64,000 nucleotides of DNA, from positions 39,722,779-39,786,778 of the forward strand of contig CM057153.1 of NCBI GenBank assembly GCA_029962745.1, read 5' to 3'. The position numbers and the translations under genes are program-made. Within the stretch, counting starts at the first letter, position 1; every line of letters begins with the position of its first letter. This document shows positions 46,786-58,899 of the stretch, piece by piece. The notes under the pieces are model-generated. The model saw nothing but the letters and a program-made list of their open reading frames with translations. It ran no database searches and was not told where the DNA came from. This DNA comes from Echinometra lucunter (Eukaryota > Echinodermata > Echinoidea > Camarodonta > Echinometridae).

Positions 46786-49700
46786 CCCTTTGGTAAGGCA
46801 TTACTCCTAATTACCAGGTACTTCAAAGAGGACTTAACATGCTTAAAGAAGTAAGTCCGCTAGTTGATAGCTTACAAGCATGCATGCTTCATAGCAGTCA
46901 GGAGAAAAAAACCCCTTGACTAAGCAATAACCGGATTCGTTTTCATTGATTTCCATTTTTCGCGAAAATTAAGTAGTATTTACGTATACTGACGCTCTGG
47001 CAACCAAATAAACATTACCTTCGGTTATTTCTCTAAAGAATCAACATCAAAACCTCGATACCTCTAAGATATGGAAGAAAATAAAATCGATAGGGAGGGG
47101 CAAATTGATAAAGGCACGGTCAGGTGACAGAAAAATCCCCATAAATTAAGCTAAACCAATTATAGATTCATGAATTTGGAAATGAAATATGTAGATCGCC
47201 TAGCTGATATCTCCAGCTTTCTATTTATGGTCTGTACCATATACATATTAATGGGTAATCGATTTCTCCTTTCAAACAACAAGGATACCACTAAAAGATA
47301 AATGATTTTGAATATAATCTTCCTTATGTTAACGTAAGGAGTCATGGACCTAAAGTATACTTGCGCTTGCTAGCTTCTTCTTGATGATGACGTATTTGTA
47401 AGTATCCCTTCGGCAATTAAGGAGGCTAATGGACCTAAATAAGTCACGTGTAAGGTTACCATCTGAAATTAATCCCCCCAAAAGCAGGAAAAATATAAAC
47501 AGCACAAGCTTTTATTAACGAAGAAGGATGAAGAGGAGGGATTTTCGAGAAAAATTTCTTGAGGCTTGAATAACCGTGGCTTGAATAGACAGACAAGACA
47601 CTCAAAGTAATATCAGGTGGGGACCTCCTTTCCCATTGTTACATGTCTTGCTATTCAAAAAAAAAACATTTGATGTAGTTCTATTATGGACCTTCCACCA
47701 ATGATTCACCAGTAAAATATTATGTGTAAACGTTTGCATTTGAAAAGGAGAGGAATCTTTGATGCCATGCAGTCATGACCTATATTTTTGGAAGGGATTC
47801 AGACTCAAAAGGGAACTTAGATCATTTCACCTTACTGCGGAATAATGCCTTCTTCATTTTACCATTATTTGTATTCCTTTCTATTCCTTAAAGTCACTAT
47901 GATTATTAGCAAAATACGATTATTCAAGATACTGAAACATTCTATATGGAGATCCCATTAAAAAGTTCTTTTAAACATTTTCAGTGGAATGGATTTTTTG
48001 ATGTTGTCATTGCAACCTGTTTATAAAAACATTCTTCCCATCAATCACTTTGTTATTTTCAAACATGTGAACTGATAATTTTATCTCTCAGTTTTATAGC
48101 AATGATGAAAAACAGGCTTATGTCATATCAAGAATCTGAAAATAGGTTTTCTTGAAACGAGAAAGGACGCCTCTCACCAAATCGTATCAAGAAATCCATC
48201 TTCACGAATTAGATTTGGTCTGAAATAAAGCTGATATTTCAGTTTTACTACTGTTTAGTGAAATTATATTGAAACTGTCGAATAGTGGAAATGAAATGAT
48301 TTTTTGTGAGCGAATCTCATGATTTTAGGTCTACTATAGACGATTAAATTTCCAACTTTTAAAAAGAAATGTATATCTCGAAGGCATAAAATGAAAATTG
48401 AATACATTCCTTAAATTTGTGGAAAATACTGCAACATCTGTTATTCTCTTAAGGTGTACCCTTGTATAATTGTAAGGGTAGACAATTTTCAGAAGACATT
48501 GCATATGTCCAGACCCATATTCTAGAATTGCTGTTGGTCCTGCTGTTAGCGGGGGTGGGTGTGTTTTGTTTTGTTTTTCTTCTTCTTCTTCTTGACTACC
48601 GTGCTTAGCTTGTATTTAGCAAATGTGGCAAAGATCACCACCGTCATCTTCATGTACCTTCCATCTAGACGAGGACCCCAATTAGAGGACTAAGAAAACT
48701 GATAACACTTCTTGAAAATTATATCTATCCCCTACCTGATAACAAAAACGAGGACGCTTGGTTGGCTGTATTTTCTGCCAAGTTAAAATATATAAGAATG
48801 ATTTACTATCAACTGAATAGGTATGGCAACAAAGAAGGAATCAAAAAAAGAAAAAACAGTGGCTGGCAGAATGTAATAATGGTCGGGGCAATCACTTGGG
48901 GAAACGCAAAGCCTGACTCCTTCATAATCATGGGAAAGTATGGAGACGATTTCTTCATTGTATGGCGCCCTTTCGTGGTCATATGGTGAGGTAATACAAA
49001 CATGCGGCAACATCAGGAAAATGCATGGCATTGCTTGAAATGGTCGTGCGAAGAAAGCGAAAGTCAGAGACCAGTGGATGAGGTTTTCGTAGGTCATAAG
49101 ACGTCTAGTTGATATTCATTTTGAAGAGCTTTAACAGGTCGCCGTGTTACGTTTAAATGTTTGGAGTCAACACATTGTGCACTTTAATGATTACCATATG
49201 GATCACATACACACTGAAGCAAACATGTGGATACAACAATGGAAGATTTTCACAAGATGAAAAGCCTCTTTCATTTCCAGTGGTAAAAGAACAGAAACAA
49301 TAGGGGGAAATGAAAGGTCTGAAATCAATCGCTAAGCGTATCTTTAAACTTTTGTGGTTTCCATTGGAATAATTAAATTTTAGATAAGCGATATGTTATC
49401 AATCTTTAATGAATTTATTTTCTATAGATTTAGCGTCTACCGCAATAAAAATGCAAATTTTGTGGCTTTTTGTATGCAAGCACAGTTTGAAAATCCGATG
49501 GGTCATTACAATGCAGGAAGTGAAATAAATCGAATTCCAAACTTCAAACTGAATTTTTTCAGGACGGTACAGATATTCTTATTGATTTTTCTGCTATATC
49601 GTAGAAAACTTGTTATGGCTCAGTCTGATTGTATCTTCACTTTTCACAAAAAATCAAGCTTGAATTTATTATTTTCATTTAAAATTGACGGCATTCCAAC

Positions 49701-50640
49701 CTATTAAAAGCAATTTTTTATACAATGCAGTGTTTTTAATATCATGCAGGAAATGAATTGCATTTACCAAAATTACGAAAAACGTAGAAGCCCTTTTTAA
49801 ATATACAAATTCTTGCCAAACACATGCATGACTCTCCTTATCATGCTCCTTATTCCGCGTTTGCAGGTATTCGGTGTCTCATATAGGAACACGAAATAAT
49901 TATCCACTGTGAGAAAACAATCTCCCTCTACTCTCTCTCTCTCTCTCTCTCTCCCTCCCCCCCCCTCTCTCTTTCACCCACTCTCTCTGTCTTTCTCTCT
50001 TTCTCTTTCTTTTCTCTCCCCCCTCTCTTCCGCTGCCTCTCCTGATAGTGCATGACTGCTACATTTTCAAGTGACTTGCAAGAGCTCTATTTTTTTTCTA
50101 CATGAAACAGACACAAGTTCATTCATTGACATCCGAACTGAATTCGAGACAGTGAAAAATAGTTTTTTTTTTTAATTAGAAAACGAGGTTGAAGGAGAAG
50201 GGGTCATTAATATATCTGTTCCGGAGCTTGATAATATTTTGAGTGACCCTTAAGGGTCTACCTAACACTTGTAGCAGTCATGTTACCCCACTCGTGCTAT
50301 CTCTACCCGGACCCCGTGGGGGCCACACCGGCTAATATTTCGATGACTGCAAAACCTCGCGCTTTGAATGTGATCATAATAATAGCGAGTCTTTAGTGAC
50401 TCAAACCTCGAAGAATGGGAAATATATGACTGATTTCGTCCTTTATACATACACTATTGAAAAGGTATACTGTGTATTTGTACATGCAGTAATGTGTATT
50501 TTTCGGGCCAATATAATAGAAATTCCAATTGCCGAACTCGGGTAGTTTTTAACAAGAAGTGAGAACGGAAAACAAACATGAACGACAACATATTGAATTG
50601 AAAGTGAGAAAGAAAGAAAAAAGGATAGAAGATGAACAAA
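46786..50640. other. Non-genic stretch
   Basis: CT-rich sequence lies at 49920-50040 and a TTC run at about 48577-48592. The overlapping frames at 48762-49097 on both strands and the 104-codon frame at 49393-49707 match no family I know and lack start or splice context. No repeats other than these were recognised. Confidence 0.45.
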
Positions 50641-51057
50641 AGTATAAGGATAAGTACATATCGTCGCCGCTTTCACGAACCGGCACACTTAGCATTCGGT
50701 GCGAAAACTTGTTTTCGAGATAATCGCATTTAAAGAATTCAACATTTTAAAACCCCAACTTTTATAGGCTATCGTGGTCGGATGCTCGAAAAAATTCACA
50801 TGTGATTGAGTACAGATTCTGAATTTTAAGATTTGCTAATATTTTTTCCATATAACTCCTTTTTTCTATGAAATAATCACTCTCTACTAAGAGTGTCAGT
50901 TCGTGAAATCCGCCTTTTTCTGAACGCGCACTTGTTGTGTACTAAGCGTAGATTTCACGAACTGGCACAGTATCATGAGTGTCAGTTCGTGAAAGCCATC
51001 TAGGCAATGCACGCGCTATGCGCCAATCATGCACTACGCGTTACGAACCGGCACTTT
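50641..51057. mobile_element. GTGCCGGTTCGTGAA repeat cluster, locus 1
   Basis: The word GTG(C/T)C(A/G)GTTCGTGAAA or its complement occurs five times: TTTCACGAACCGGCAC (about 50668), GTGTCAGTTCGTGAAA (50895), TTTCACGAACTGGCAC (50951), GTGTCAGTTCGTGAAA (50976) and TTACGAACCGGCAC (51036). Pairs at 50895-50966 and 50976-51051 each face inward as small 70-80 bp foldbacks. The left part (50641-50800) is similar in inverted orientation to 56990-57170. Confidence 0.75.
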
Positions 51058-53020
51058 ATGCAATAACCACTGCACTTTCAATACATGTATGTATTACGCT
51101 GTTTCCCAGTACAGTAGGCCTACTATGCCCATAATCATCATGGCCACAAAATATTTAAAATCAAAATGTACAAACAGAAAATGCTTCCAAAATGTGCCAC
51201 TCCCCCTCCATGAATTTTGGATTGAAAAATAGAGCTAAAGGGTGTTTGCTCTTGTATAAGTCCTTCCGAATTTAGGCTTCAAAGAGACGGACCAGTATAT
51301 CTAGTTTAAAAAATCATTTTGTTTTTCGTTTTCGAGGGGGATCCGAGGGGCGTCACTAGGAAAAGATTTTGTGCCCCTCCCACCCCCTCCCCCATGTGAA
51401 GTCCTGAATATGACAGTGAAGTGGGCATGAATCATGAATAGGGAAATTCATATATTATTTTGTCAAGCTTCCTTCCCCTATCTTCCCATCTCTCTCTCTC
51501 TCTCTCCCTCCCTCTCTCTCCCTCCCCCTTCTATCACCCCTCTTTCTCCCATTTCAAAGCTACATTCATTGTCCTATATTCATATTCCTTTGCCCCATTT
51601 GATTTTGATTTTCTTTGTACATGATCTATATTTATGTAATGACATGAACATATACATTATCATATCAACAACAACAAAAAAAACATACCCTCCATTCTTG
51701 TCTCAGTGAAACATGCTCTCTTTAATCATAATACTTCCTTCAAACATCAAATCAGTACTTCAGACGACTTAAGCCTTTAATTTCAAAAGAAATTAATTTG
51801 CATTTCAGTTCATTAAACAACATGGCTAAAACATACAACTTAACAAGTTATATGATTTCAAATTATTCCATGTGACTGTATAGGCCAATAAGCTTTAATA
51901 GTCATTTCTGGTATACTAAAAACCAGCTTCAGCAATAACAATGGAAACAATTTGTTGCAAAAATTAGACTGAAGTCCGATTTTATGATGCAATGTAATTT
52001 GCATCTGAAATACAAATACTAGCAATCAGCTTTACATTAGTTCCACATCTGAAATTTGGTAATTGAAAATATGTTAATCCATTTAGATACTAAATTCATG
52101 AAACAAATACTAAGACATAAGGCAACAGAATATCAATGAAAGCTATAAAGGAATGATATACGCGTAATTAGAATGTCATTTTCGAACCTTACTCAATATA
52201 ACCGATGATATATTTTGATATAACATGTTCATCCTAATGCTATTTTATCTTAAGTCTGTCAATTTCAAGTCTTAAATATCTCACGTATATATGTATGGTT
52301 GAAGTTATATTGATCTCAAGGTCTTTTTAATGCACTGGTACACCGCTTTACTAGATCTTAGAAATTACACATTGCATTACATTTCGTATGTTATAACCAT
52401 TCTATAATAGTCCATTAGGTTCATTCTATTGACATCTATTTAAATGTCTGTCTCAAATTAATGTCATACTTCATTTACAGATCACTAGCATACATGTACT
52501 CGAAAAGGAAATTTTTTATCATAAGGGGACTTGGTAACTAAAAAAAAAAAAACATGAAGTTTATGGCCTCCATGCTGTCAAGGCATGTAATTATGTTATA
52601 AATGAAGCCCTGAAAATACAACTCAAACGCATCATCATGAGCTTTTTATAAAATAAATAATAAAAAGTGAGCGAAATGCAAGGCCAGACTGTTTCCCTCA
52701 TAGACTGATGTTTAAGTGTACCCCAGTACGGTTTCATAAATGGCGGTATGCATTATACACGTTGGCTTATATATCTTGACAGTTTTCTGGTTTTGAAAAA
52801 TATTCCTGTGTGTTTGTTTATCCCTTCTATCCCCTCTGAACATCTTAACAAAGCTCACACATTACTATGCAAGAGTTGTTAAATCACAAAGTTATAAAAT
52901 CATTTTGATATTTGTCTGAATTTACTCTCCGTCAATGGCAGATATTGCAGTCATGACAGTACATGTTCAGGAAGTTTGACATTAATCAAATAGAAAATTG
53001 TACATTACTTTGTCACTTGC
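51058..53020. other. Non-genic AT-rich stretch
   Basis: CT/CCCTC tract at 51490-51535. GGGGCGTCACTAGGAAAAGA with C-rich sequence at 51346-51392 resembles a transposon remnant. The remainder (51540-53020) is strongly AT-rich, without exons that I can support. It could be intron or 3' UTR of the - strand gene to the right, but nothing shows this. Confidence 0.4.
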
Positions 53021-53640
53021 AGGGGACACAGTTTCCAAAATTGTAATCTTCAAAACATCAAGGTAAAACGTTGAAACCACTAAGATCAGATTTGATTGTT
53101 TAATCACTCTGCAGTGCTATATATACTGTGACAAAACTAAATTATTAGCTGAATTCAAAGGTTTCTAGATATTTTGTTTAATCACTCTGCAGTGCTATAT
53201 ATACTGTGACAAAACTAAATTATTAGCTGAATTCAAAGGTTTCTAGATATTTTCAAAAGCAACCCTGTGCATTAATAGCTTAAATAACCTCATTATTTAC
53301 CTATTCCTTGTCAGATAACACACCATGTCCAGGGGACACAGTTTCCAAAATTGTAATCTTCAAAACATCAAGGTAAAACGTTGAAACCACTAAGATCAGA
53401 TTTGATTGTTTAATCACTCTGCAGTGCTATATATACTGTGACAAAACTAAATTATTAGCTGAATTCAAAGGTTTCTAGATATTTTGTTTAATCACTCTGC
53501 AGTGCTATATATACTGTGACAAAACTAAATTATTAGCTGAATTCAAAGGTTTCTAGATATTTTCAAAAGCAACCCTGTGCATTAATAGCTTAAATAACCT
53601 CATTATTTACCTATTCCTTGTCAGATAACACACCATGTCC
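53021..53640. repeat. Perfect 310-bp tandem duplication with nested 78-bp duplications
   Basis: Copy 1 is 53021-53330 and copy 2 is 53331-53640, and I see no differences between them. Each contains two adjacent 78-bp units beginning GTTTAATCACTCTGCAGTGC (53098-53175 and 53176-53253; 53408-53485 and 53486-53563). So the 78-bp duplication happened first and the 310-bp one later and recently, or the second is an assembly artefact. Confidence 0.93.
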
Positions 53641-54014
53641 ACGCAGAAGTTCCGCATTTCTGAAAATTTAATGACTTGTTTCATTTGCCTGTTGGCGAGT
53701 ATTTTCCTTCTTTTTGTGAATTTTCTTCTGATGTGGTTTATGATGAAGTCAATGTATCCATACTTAAAAAGGTGTAAAAGAATAGGACAACTTGAAATAA
53801 ATGAATAGGTATTAATATCTAAGAGTATGAATCAAACTGTTTGCACTCAAATAAAACCATACTAGGGTCCATGATAAAACCATGTCCCGACTTATAGCTG
53901 GTGAGCAGTGCTGCTGGTAAGCTTATTTAATTCAACTGAAATTCCAAATCAGCTTGAAGTTACCCTTTCGTAAATGTTATATTCTGTTTCATTGATGTTA
54001 TTAAATATGAAAAA

Positions 54015-54673
54015 CTAACTGTTACTATTAACTTGGAAAGTCAAAGGTCCTGAATGTGTTACATCATTAACATGGATGTTGCTAGGTCCTGGGTGTGTTT
54101 CACCATTAGCAGGGATGTTGCTAGGTCCTGGATGTGAGTGATCATTAGCAGGGATGTTGCTAGGTCCAGGATGTGTTTCACCATCAGCAGGGATGTTGAT
54201 AGGTCCTGGATGTGTTTTATCATTAGCGGGGTTGTTGCTAGGTCCTGGATGTGTTTCACCATAAGCAGGGATGTTGCCAGGGATATCGCTAGGTCCTGGA
54301 TGTGTTTCACCATGTGTTTCAACATTAGCAGGGATGTTGCCAGGTCCTGGATGTGTTTCACCATAAGCAGGGATGTTGCCAGGGATATCGCTAAGTCCTG
54401 GATGTGTTTCACCATGTGTTTCAACATTAGCAGGGATGTTGCCAGGTCCTGGATGTGTTTCACCATTAGCAGGGATGTTGCTAGGTCCTGGATGTGTTTC
54501 ACCATTAGCAGGGATGTTGCTGGGTCCTGGATGTGTTTTATCATTAGCAGGGATGTTGCTAGGTCCTGGATGTTTCGTTATCAGCAGGGATGTTCCATTA
54601 TATGCATTGATGTTCCTAGCACAAACCTCAGCAGGTAGAGATACATTAGTGACGACCTTGTTGGCGGCACAGC
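54015..54673 (-). CDS. Candidate secreted tandem-repeat protein, main exon
   Basis: On the - strand the exon follows the acceptor CTCATTTGTTAG and opens CAANKVVTNVSLPAEVCARN, with N-V-S and N-G-T glycosylation sequons. About 12 repeats of a 13-residue unit (HPGPSNIPANGET) follow, some lengthened to 17 residues (NIPANVETHGET, SDIPGNIPAYGET), ending FQVNSNS and a stop. The reading frame is preserved through every repeat, although several units differ in sequence. The split glycine codon joins in phase to the exon at 55106-55049. No known family is recognised; mucin-like or structural roles are guesses. The frame also stays open upstream without the splice (to 54767), so an unspliced start is possible. 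Confidence 0.45.
54030..54575. repeat. 39-bp coding minisatellite with 102-bp higher-order unit
   Basis: The + strand unit is CTAGGTCCTGGATGTGTTTC ACCATTAGCAGGGATGTTG (39 bp). A 102-bp combination of two lengthened units appears twice (about 54260-54361 and 54362-54463). All units and insertions are multiples of 3. The long frames on the other strand and in other phases are shadows of this. Confidence 0.9.
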
Positions 54674-55048
54674 CTAACAAATGAGAATGAATGTGGGGGA
54701 AAAAGTGATACATAATCTGATGGCAATATGAAAAGAAACCAATACAATTTTCAGTTTTATCCATCATTTTCTAGATTATTGCTTTTCAGAAATATATAAC
54801 CAAGAATATGGCTTACATAATAATACCTCTCAACCTTTCGACCTTAGAACAGAAACAAATAAAAAAATGATGAAATGATTAATTGCCGTAAAATGTATTT
54901 GCCAAGATGAGTGAATGAACACAATATTTTCTTTCTCGATTACGATTATTTTCGTGTTCAAAGTAACAGGAAGAATGGAATACACAAGGGGTTAACATCA
55001 CAGCATAACCCTTGTATATCATTATTACAGAGAAGTATATTTGCTTAC

Positions 55049-55106
55049 CAATTGCTGATATGATACTGAATGTGATCCTCGTCATCCTCGTCATCATCAC
55101 TGTCAT
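55049..55106 (-). CDS. Possible first coding exon of the tandem-repeat protein
   Basis: A 58-bp segment is bounded on the - strand by ACATTTTCAG and CAATTG|GTAAGC, both good splice sites. From the ATG it reads MTVMMTRMTRITFSIISAIG and joins in phase to CAANKVV, giving a weak signal-peptide-like start (basic n-region, short hydrophobic core, AIGCA|A cleavage) and a protein of about 238 residues. The alternative frame reads an acidic DSDDDEDDEDHIQYHISN, which could instead be the true reading in a different gene. ATG falling exactly at the exon start hints that coding or UTR exons lie upstream. Confidence 0.3.
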
Positions 55107-55109
55107 CTG

Positions 55110-56812
55110 AAAATGTGGTTTGTGTTGGGCCTATCATGATGACCACGTTGAGAACTTTCCCGTCCACCATCTATTCCTTCTTCTCAACCTTACTAGTGTT
55201 CCCTTTCTTATCTTTGGAGTGGGCTTTCTCTTGGATGACACATGAGGTCCAACATTAACATAGGCAGCCATCTCTTTTCCACTTGCCAAGTACATCAAAA
55301 TGTTCTATTTTGGAAATAAAGATGGGAGAGAAAAACAGAGGTTTTCATCTCAGGTGACGAACCTTTCACAGAAAGTATATAGTCCTACACCTGAAGCTTG
55401 CCAACTTTACATCTATAGTTTTACTCTACGAATCATGAGCACAAACAGTTTATGAAAAAGATTTATCCGCTGTTAACATTAAGATGACCAAATGAAATTA
55501 AGAAAAGGGCCGAGGGTGATTGATTTTTTTAATTAGATTATTTTAAAAAAACTCAACAAAGTAAATAGAGGACCTTACCTTTTCCCCATTTTCATATTTC
55601 ACCTTTCTGATAAAAGACCACACACTATGCAGACTCTGTGAAAGAAAGAAACAAAACATGTTCATAATATTTTTGACTGAACAATGAACAAGCCTACCTT
55701 TAGACTGTTGTTTATTCTTTACTGTGGTAAGAGAACAAAATGTATTTTTTTAAAATCCTCTTTGGGTGGATAAGATATCGAATTACTTTTATTACATCTT
55801 TAACAATTATAAGACCTCCCAATCTGCAAAGACATAATTATCAGATCCAGTGGTTTCACATTTTCTGGTGAACTGTTCCCATGAACACCCCTCCTCAGTC
55901 CAATTACATGCGTATTAGAAGTTCTGACCAAGGATAAGCTCTCACTCTGATGATTTAATTGGTCCAAGCCCTGTCATATTGAAAGAAAATATAGATTTAC
56001 AGAATACAGATCTGTCTTCAAAAAGAGGGGTCAATCTGAAGTAGATGTTGAATTACTAAAGTAACTAAGACCTCCAGTAGGCCCTACAAAGTATCAGCAA
56101 TATCCATACATGTATTTTTTAAAAACCTAGTAATGCCAGAATTTAGAAGTTAATAAGCCTACAAGCTAGCAGATCTATGATTTGTTCATTATGCATGACC
56201 GTATAGCCTAGGTAACAGGGGCATGCAGTGTTGCCTCCGATCCCCCAGAAATTCTTAAGACTTTACATTCTTTACCAAAAAAATCCCCCCAAATCCCCCA
56301 AAGATTGCATCAAATCTCTCTATGCCCATCATTGGCTCCTTTGTTTAGATACTTTTGATACTTTTTTGTTTAAACCCCTTTGTTGTTATATTCTTGCCCC
56401 CCTCCCCCCCCCCCCCCCCGAAAAAAAATCTGCAGGGATCTAGACTACAGCCAGGTTATCATCGTCATTATCGTTATCCATCAGTATTATTATCATCATT
56501 ATCATCTTATATTATCATTCAATAGTACATGAATCACAATGATTTGGATTGTACGAGGCGTCTTACTCCTGAGTCTTACTCTTAGACAGATTATGAAACC
56601 CATCCTCGAGGAAGCCATTATTCGCAATGTGCGGGACTACATGGATCGCTTGGGGGAAAAGTGATTTGTTTTTGTGTTTTGCTTCGGTTCTAGGTTAAAA
56701 AGAAACATATTATGGGCAGATCATCACACCTTCAATATAATAATACTTTAAAATGACATTCTACTTACTTCTACATCAGTGAAAACGATGAAAAACGGGA
56801 ATAATTCCTATT
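55110..56812. other. No supported gene
   Basis: On the - strand, 55303-55135 is open and reads KEMAAYVNVGPHVSSKRKPT and further basic residues, which could be an upstream exon, but I cannot establish this. Poly-C lies at about 56398-56419, with ATT/ATC-rich sequence at 56455-56520. A 41-codon frame at 56539-56664 is discussed among the findings. Confidence 0.4.
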
Positions 56813-57170
56813 CAGTGCCAGTTCGTGAAACCACAGCTCCAAATGTAGAGAAGACATGTTGCATCTACGCGCATTAACGTAAAACACGCGCGCTGCTGTT
56901 CGGATTTCACGAAGTGGCACTCAGTTAAGAGTGCCGGTTCGTGAAGTCCAAATTTCGCAGAATCGGGAATTTTTGGACACAGGTGATTTTTAACAATGCC
57001 TTTATCTCGAAAAATAATCAAGATCAGGAACTGAAATTTGGTGAACATGTAGATTTTTACATTGCCTTTCATAATATGTAAAAACCTCAAAACCCAAAAT
57101 TTACACGTAAAATGGTTATTGTGCCGGTTCGTGATATCGGCGACGATATGAAACAAAATATTGATAAGGT
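56813..57170. mobile_element. GTGCCGGTTCGTGAA repeat cluster, locus 2
   Basis: AGTGCCAGTTCGTGAAA (56815) and TTTCACGAAGTGGCACT (56906) face each other as a foldback of about 110 bp. Direct copies follow at about 56931 (AGTGCCGGTTCGTGAAG) and 57121 (GTGCCGGTTCGTGATATC), the latter continuing GGCGACGATATG as at locus 1 in reverse. The 142-codon - strand frame at 57240-56812 overlaps this repeat and is not a gene. Confidence 0.75.
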
Positions 57171-58017
57171 ACATGAATTTAAAAAGAAAAAGAAAATCGG
57201 AATAATAGAATAGGACGGTGTTTGCACTGTCTGTTTTCAATGCTATTTACAGAAGAATAAAAAAAAAAATCATCGGAAATAACGGACGAACAACAGATAA
57301 CAAATAAACTAAGTATGGCGTTATGTAATGTAACTTCTTAATAGGGGGAATTTGAATGAAAAGAGTAAAGGCGGCATTTTACCGCCAGAACCACTGATGG
57401 ACATTACAAAGCCAAACTGAAATTTTGTAACGAAATGTAATCGAAGTTTTAATATTCAGAAATTACAGGGAAGTGATGTAATTAGAGTAAACCAGTATTT
57501 TTTTGTTTCACTATCTCGGACATTACGAAATGAGTACGATACAATGACACCGAATGAAGAAAAGGGGCAACATAATGATCTTTAGATTTTCAAGGAGAAC
57601 TAAATTATTGTACTTATTTTACATGGAGAGTGCAGTGCCATCACTTGAGACAGTAGACAAGAGACTATAACCAAACCTTGATGGTAAGTGCTAGCGGGAA
57701 TAAGAAGTAAATTAAAACTTACCTGACCAATTAAACCACATAAGCATCAATAAAAAAAAATCGAGGAATGCATGCTCTGTGAATATTACAAGTGCCGGTT
57801 AGATTGTATAAAGAGTGAATTGTAATAGAAGTCGCTTGAAAAAAATAAGAACAACAGCAGCAACAATATTATGGACGTGTATTCTGCAGGCTCTATTCCT
57901 TTATACAAAATTATCCGAACACGTAATATTTGTGCGTATACGGTATGTTTATTTAAAGATAAATGTCTTATTAAGAAGAATCAACAAACGAAAATCCATG
58001 CGTCGGAGTTTCATAAC
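57171..58017. other. Non-genic sequence, nothing recognised
   Basis: No repeats or exons recognised. The 90-codon frame at 57815-58087 runs into the neighbouring element and lacks an ATG context or family. Confidence 0.4.
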
Positions 58018-58899
58018 TAATACCACTTTCACACCAAACAAATATAACGGAATAAAAGCGTTTTTTGAAAAAAACGCTTTGGTATGAACACTCGGCAAAG
58101 CGTCATATTTGAAAACGGAATCAAATATTCCGCAATCTACGTGTGAGGTCTATCACTAGGTTTTGAGGTGTTTTGAAAACGGAATATTCCAAATATGACG
58201 CTTTATTTTTTGGTATGTACAGAAAAAAGGAAATAAAGCGGAATGAAATGTCAAAGGTCAACCAGGTTCCCACCAAAAACCTGGAAAATGCGGGAAACGA
58301 GTGAAAGCGCGGGTATCTTCGATCGCAGCGCTAGCGAGCTGCATGGATCGGCATGGCAGTGCAGCGTACGTTCGACGCTACTAGCTGCATGGACGCGAAT
58401 CATGTATGAAGAAACAAACGCGTTAGCATTCGTACATGAGTTTAAAAATTAAACTATACATACAAATAAAAAAACAATAATTATTCAGTAAATTTAAACA
58501 AATTGCAATAAGTTAAGTAATAATTAAACATTATATTCTGAATAACTGATTTGTTTTGTTACATATATCAAATAAAACAAAAAAATTTAAGTTTACTAAT
58601 TTTGATCGAGCCACGATGTTTACGTATACGTTGGGTGTTTGTCACAGAAATAGAAGACGTTCTCTATTTCTGTGGTGTTTGTATACCGCGCGCTTATACA
58701 GCTAGAGATAGCAAAATGCATGGTGGGTAATGACGTATTTCCGCACTCTCTCACACCGTAATATTACGCTTTCGCTCAAAACGGACTTCATTGGTTCTGT
58801 ATGAACAGAAACCAGAAGCGTTTTGGAAGCGTTTTGAAAGTGAAGCGTCATGAAATATAACGGCATGGATATTCCGTTTCGGCAGTGTGAAAACAGTAT
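58018..58899. mobile_element. Probable non-autonomous DNA element with TTTCACAC ends
   Basis: Left end AATACCACTTTCACAC and right end GTGTGAAAACAGTAT are imperfect inverted repeats. Sub-terminal blocks ATAACGGAAT, AAAGCGTCATATTT and GAAAACGGAAT recur in both orientations within it (58043, 58097-58130, 58175-58205, 58845-58880). No transposase. The internal GC-richer region (58260-58410) may be separate captured sequence. Confidence 0.5.
58643..58674. other. Perfect 12-bp stem, 8-base loop hairpin
   Basis: CACAGAAATAGA (58643-58654) pairs exactly with TCTATTTCTGTG (58663-58674) around AGACGTTC. TTTGT/TTTGTAT sequence flanks it. It could be a junction of nested insertions or a structured RNA element; no T-run terminator follows. 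Confidence 0.6.

Noticed and set aside
48762..49097. Overlapping 75- and 104-codon frames on opposite strands
   Set aside because: No known domain, promoter or splice support. Overlap on both strands suggests chance openness.
54138..54684. 166- and 103-codon + strand frames over the 39-bp repeat
   Set aside because: A repeat of 39 bp keeps several frames open. The - strand frame has a fitting splice acceptor, sequons and a simpler composition, so the + frames are taken as shadows.
56812..57240. 142-codon - strand frame
   Set aside because: It overlaps the GTGCCGGTTCGTGAA repeat; no family resemblance.
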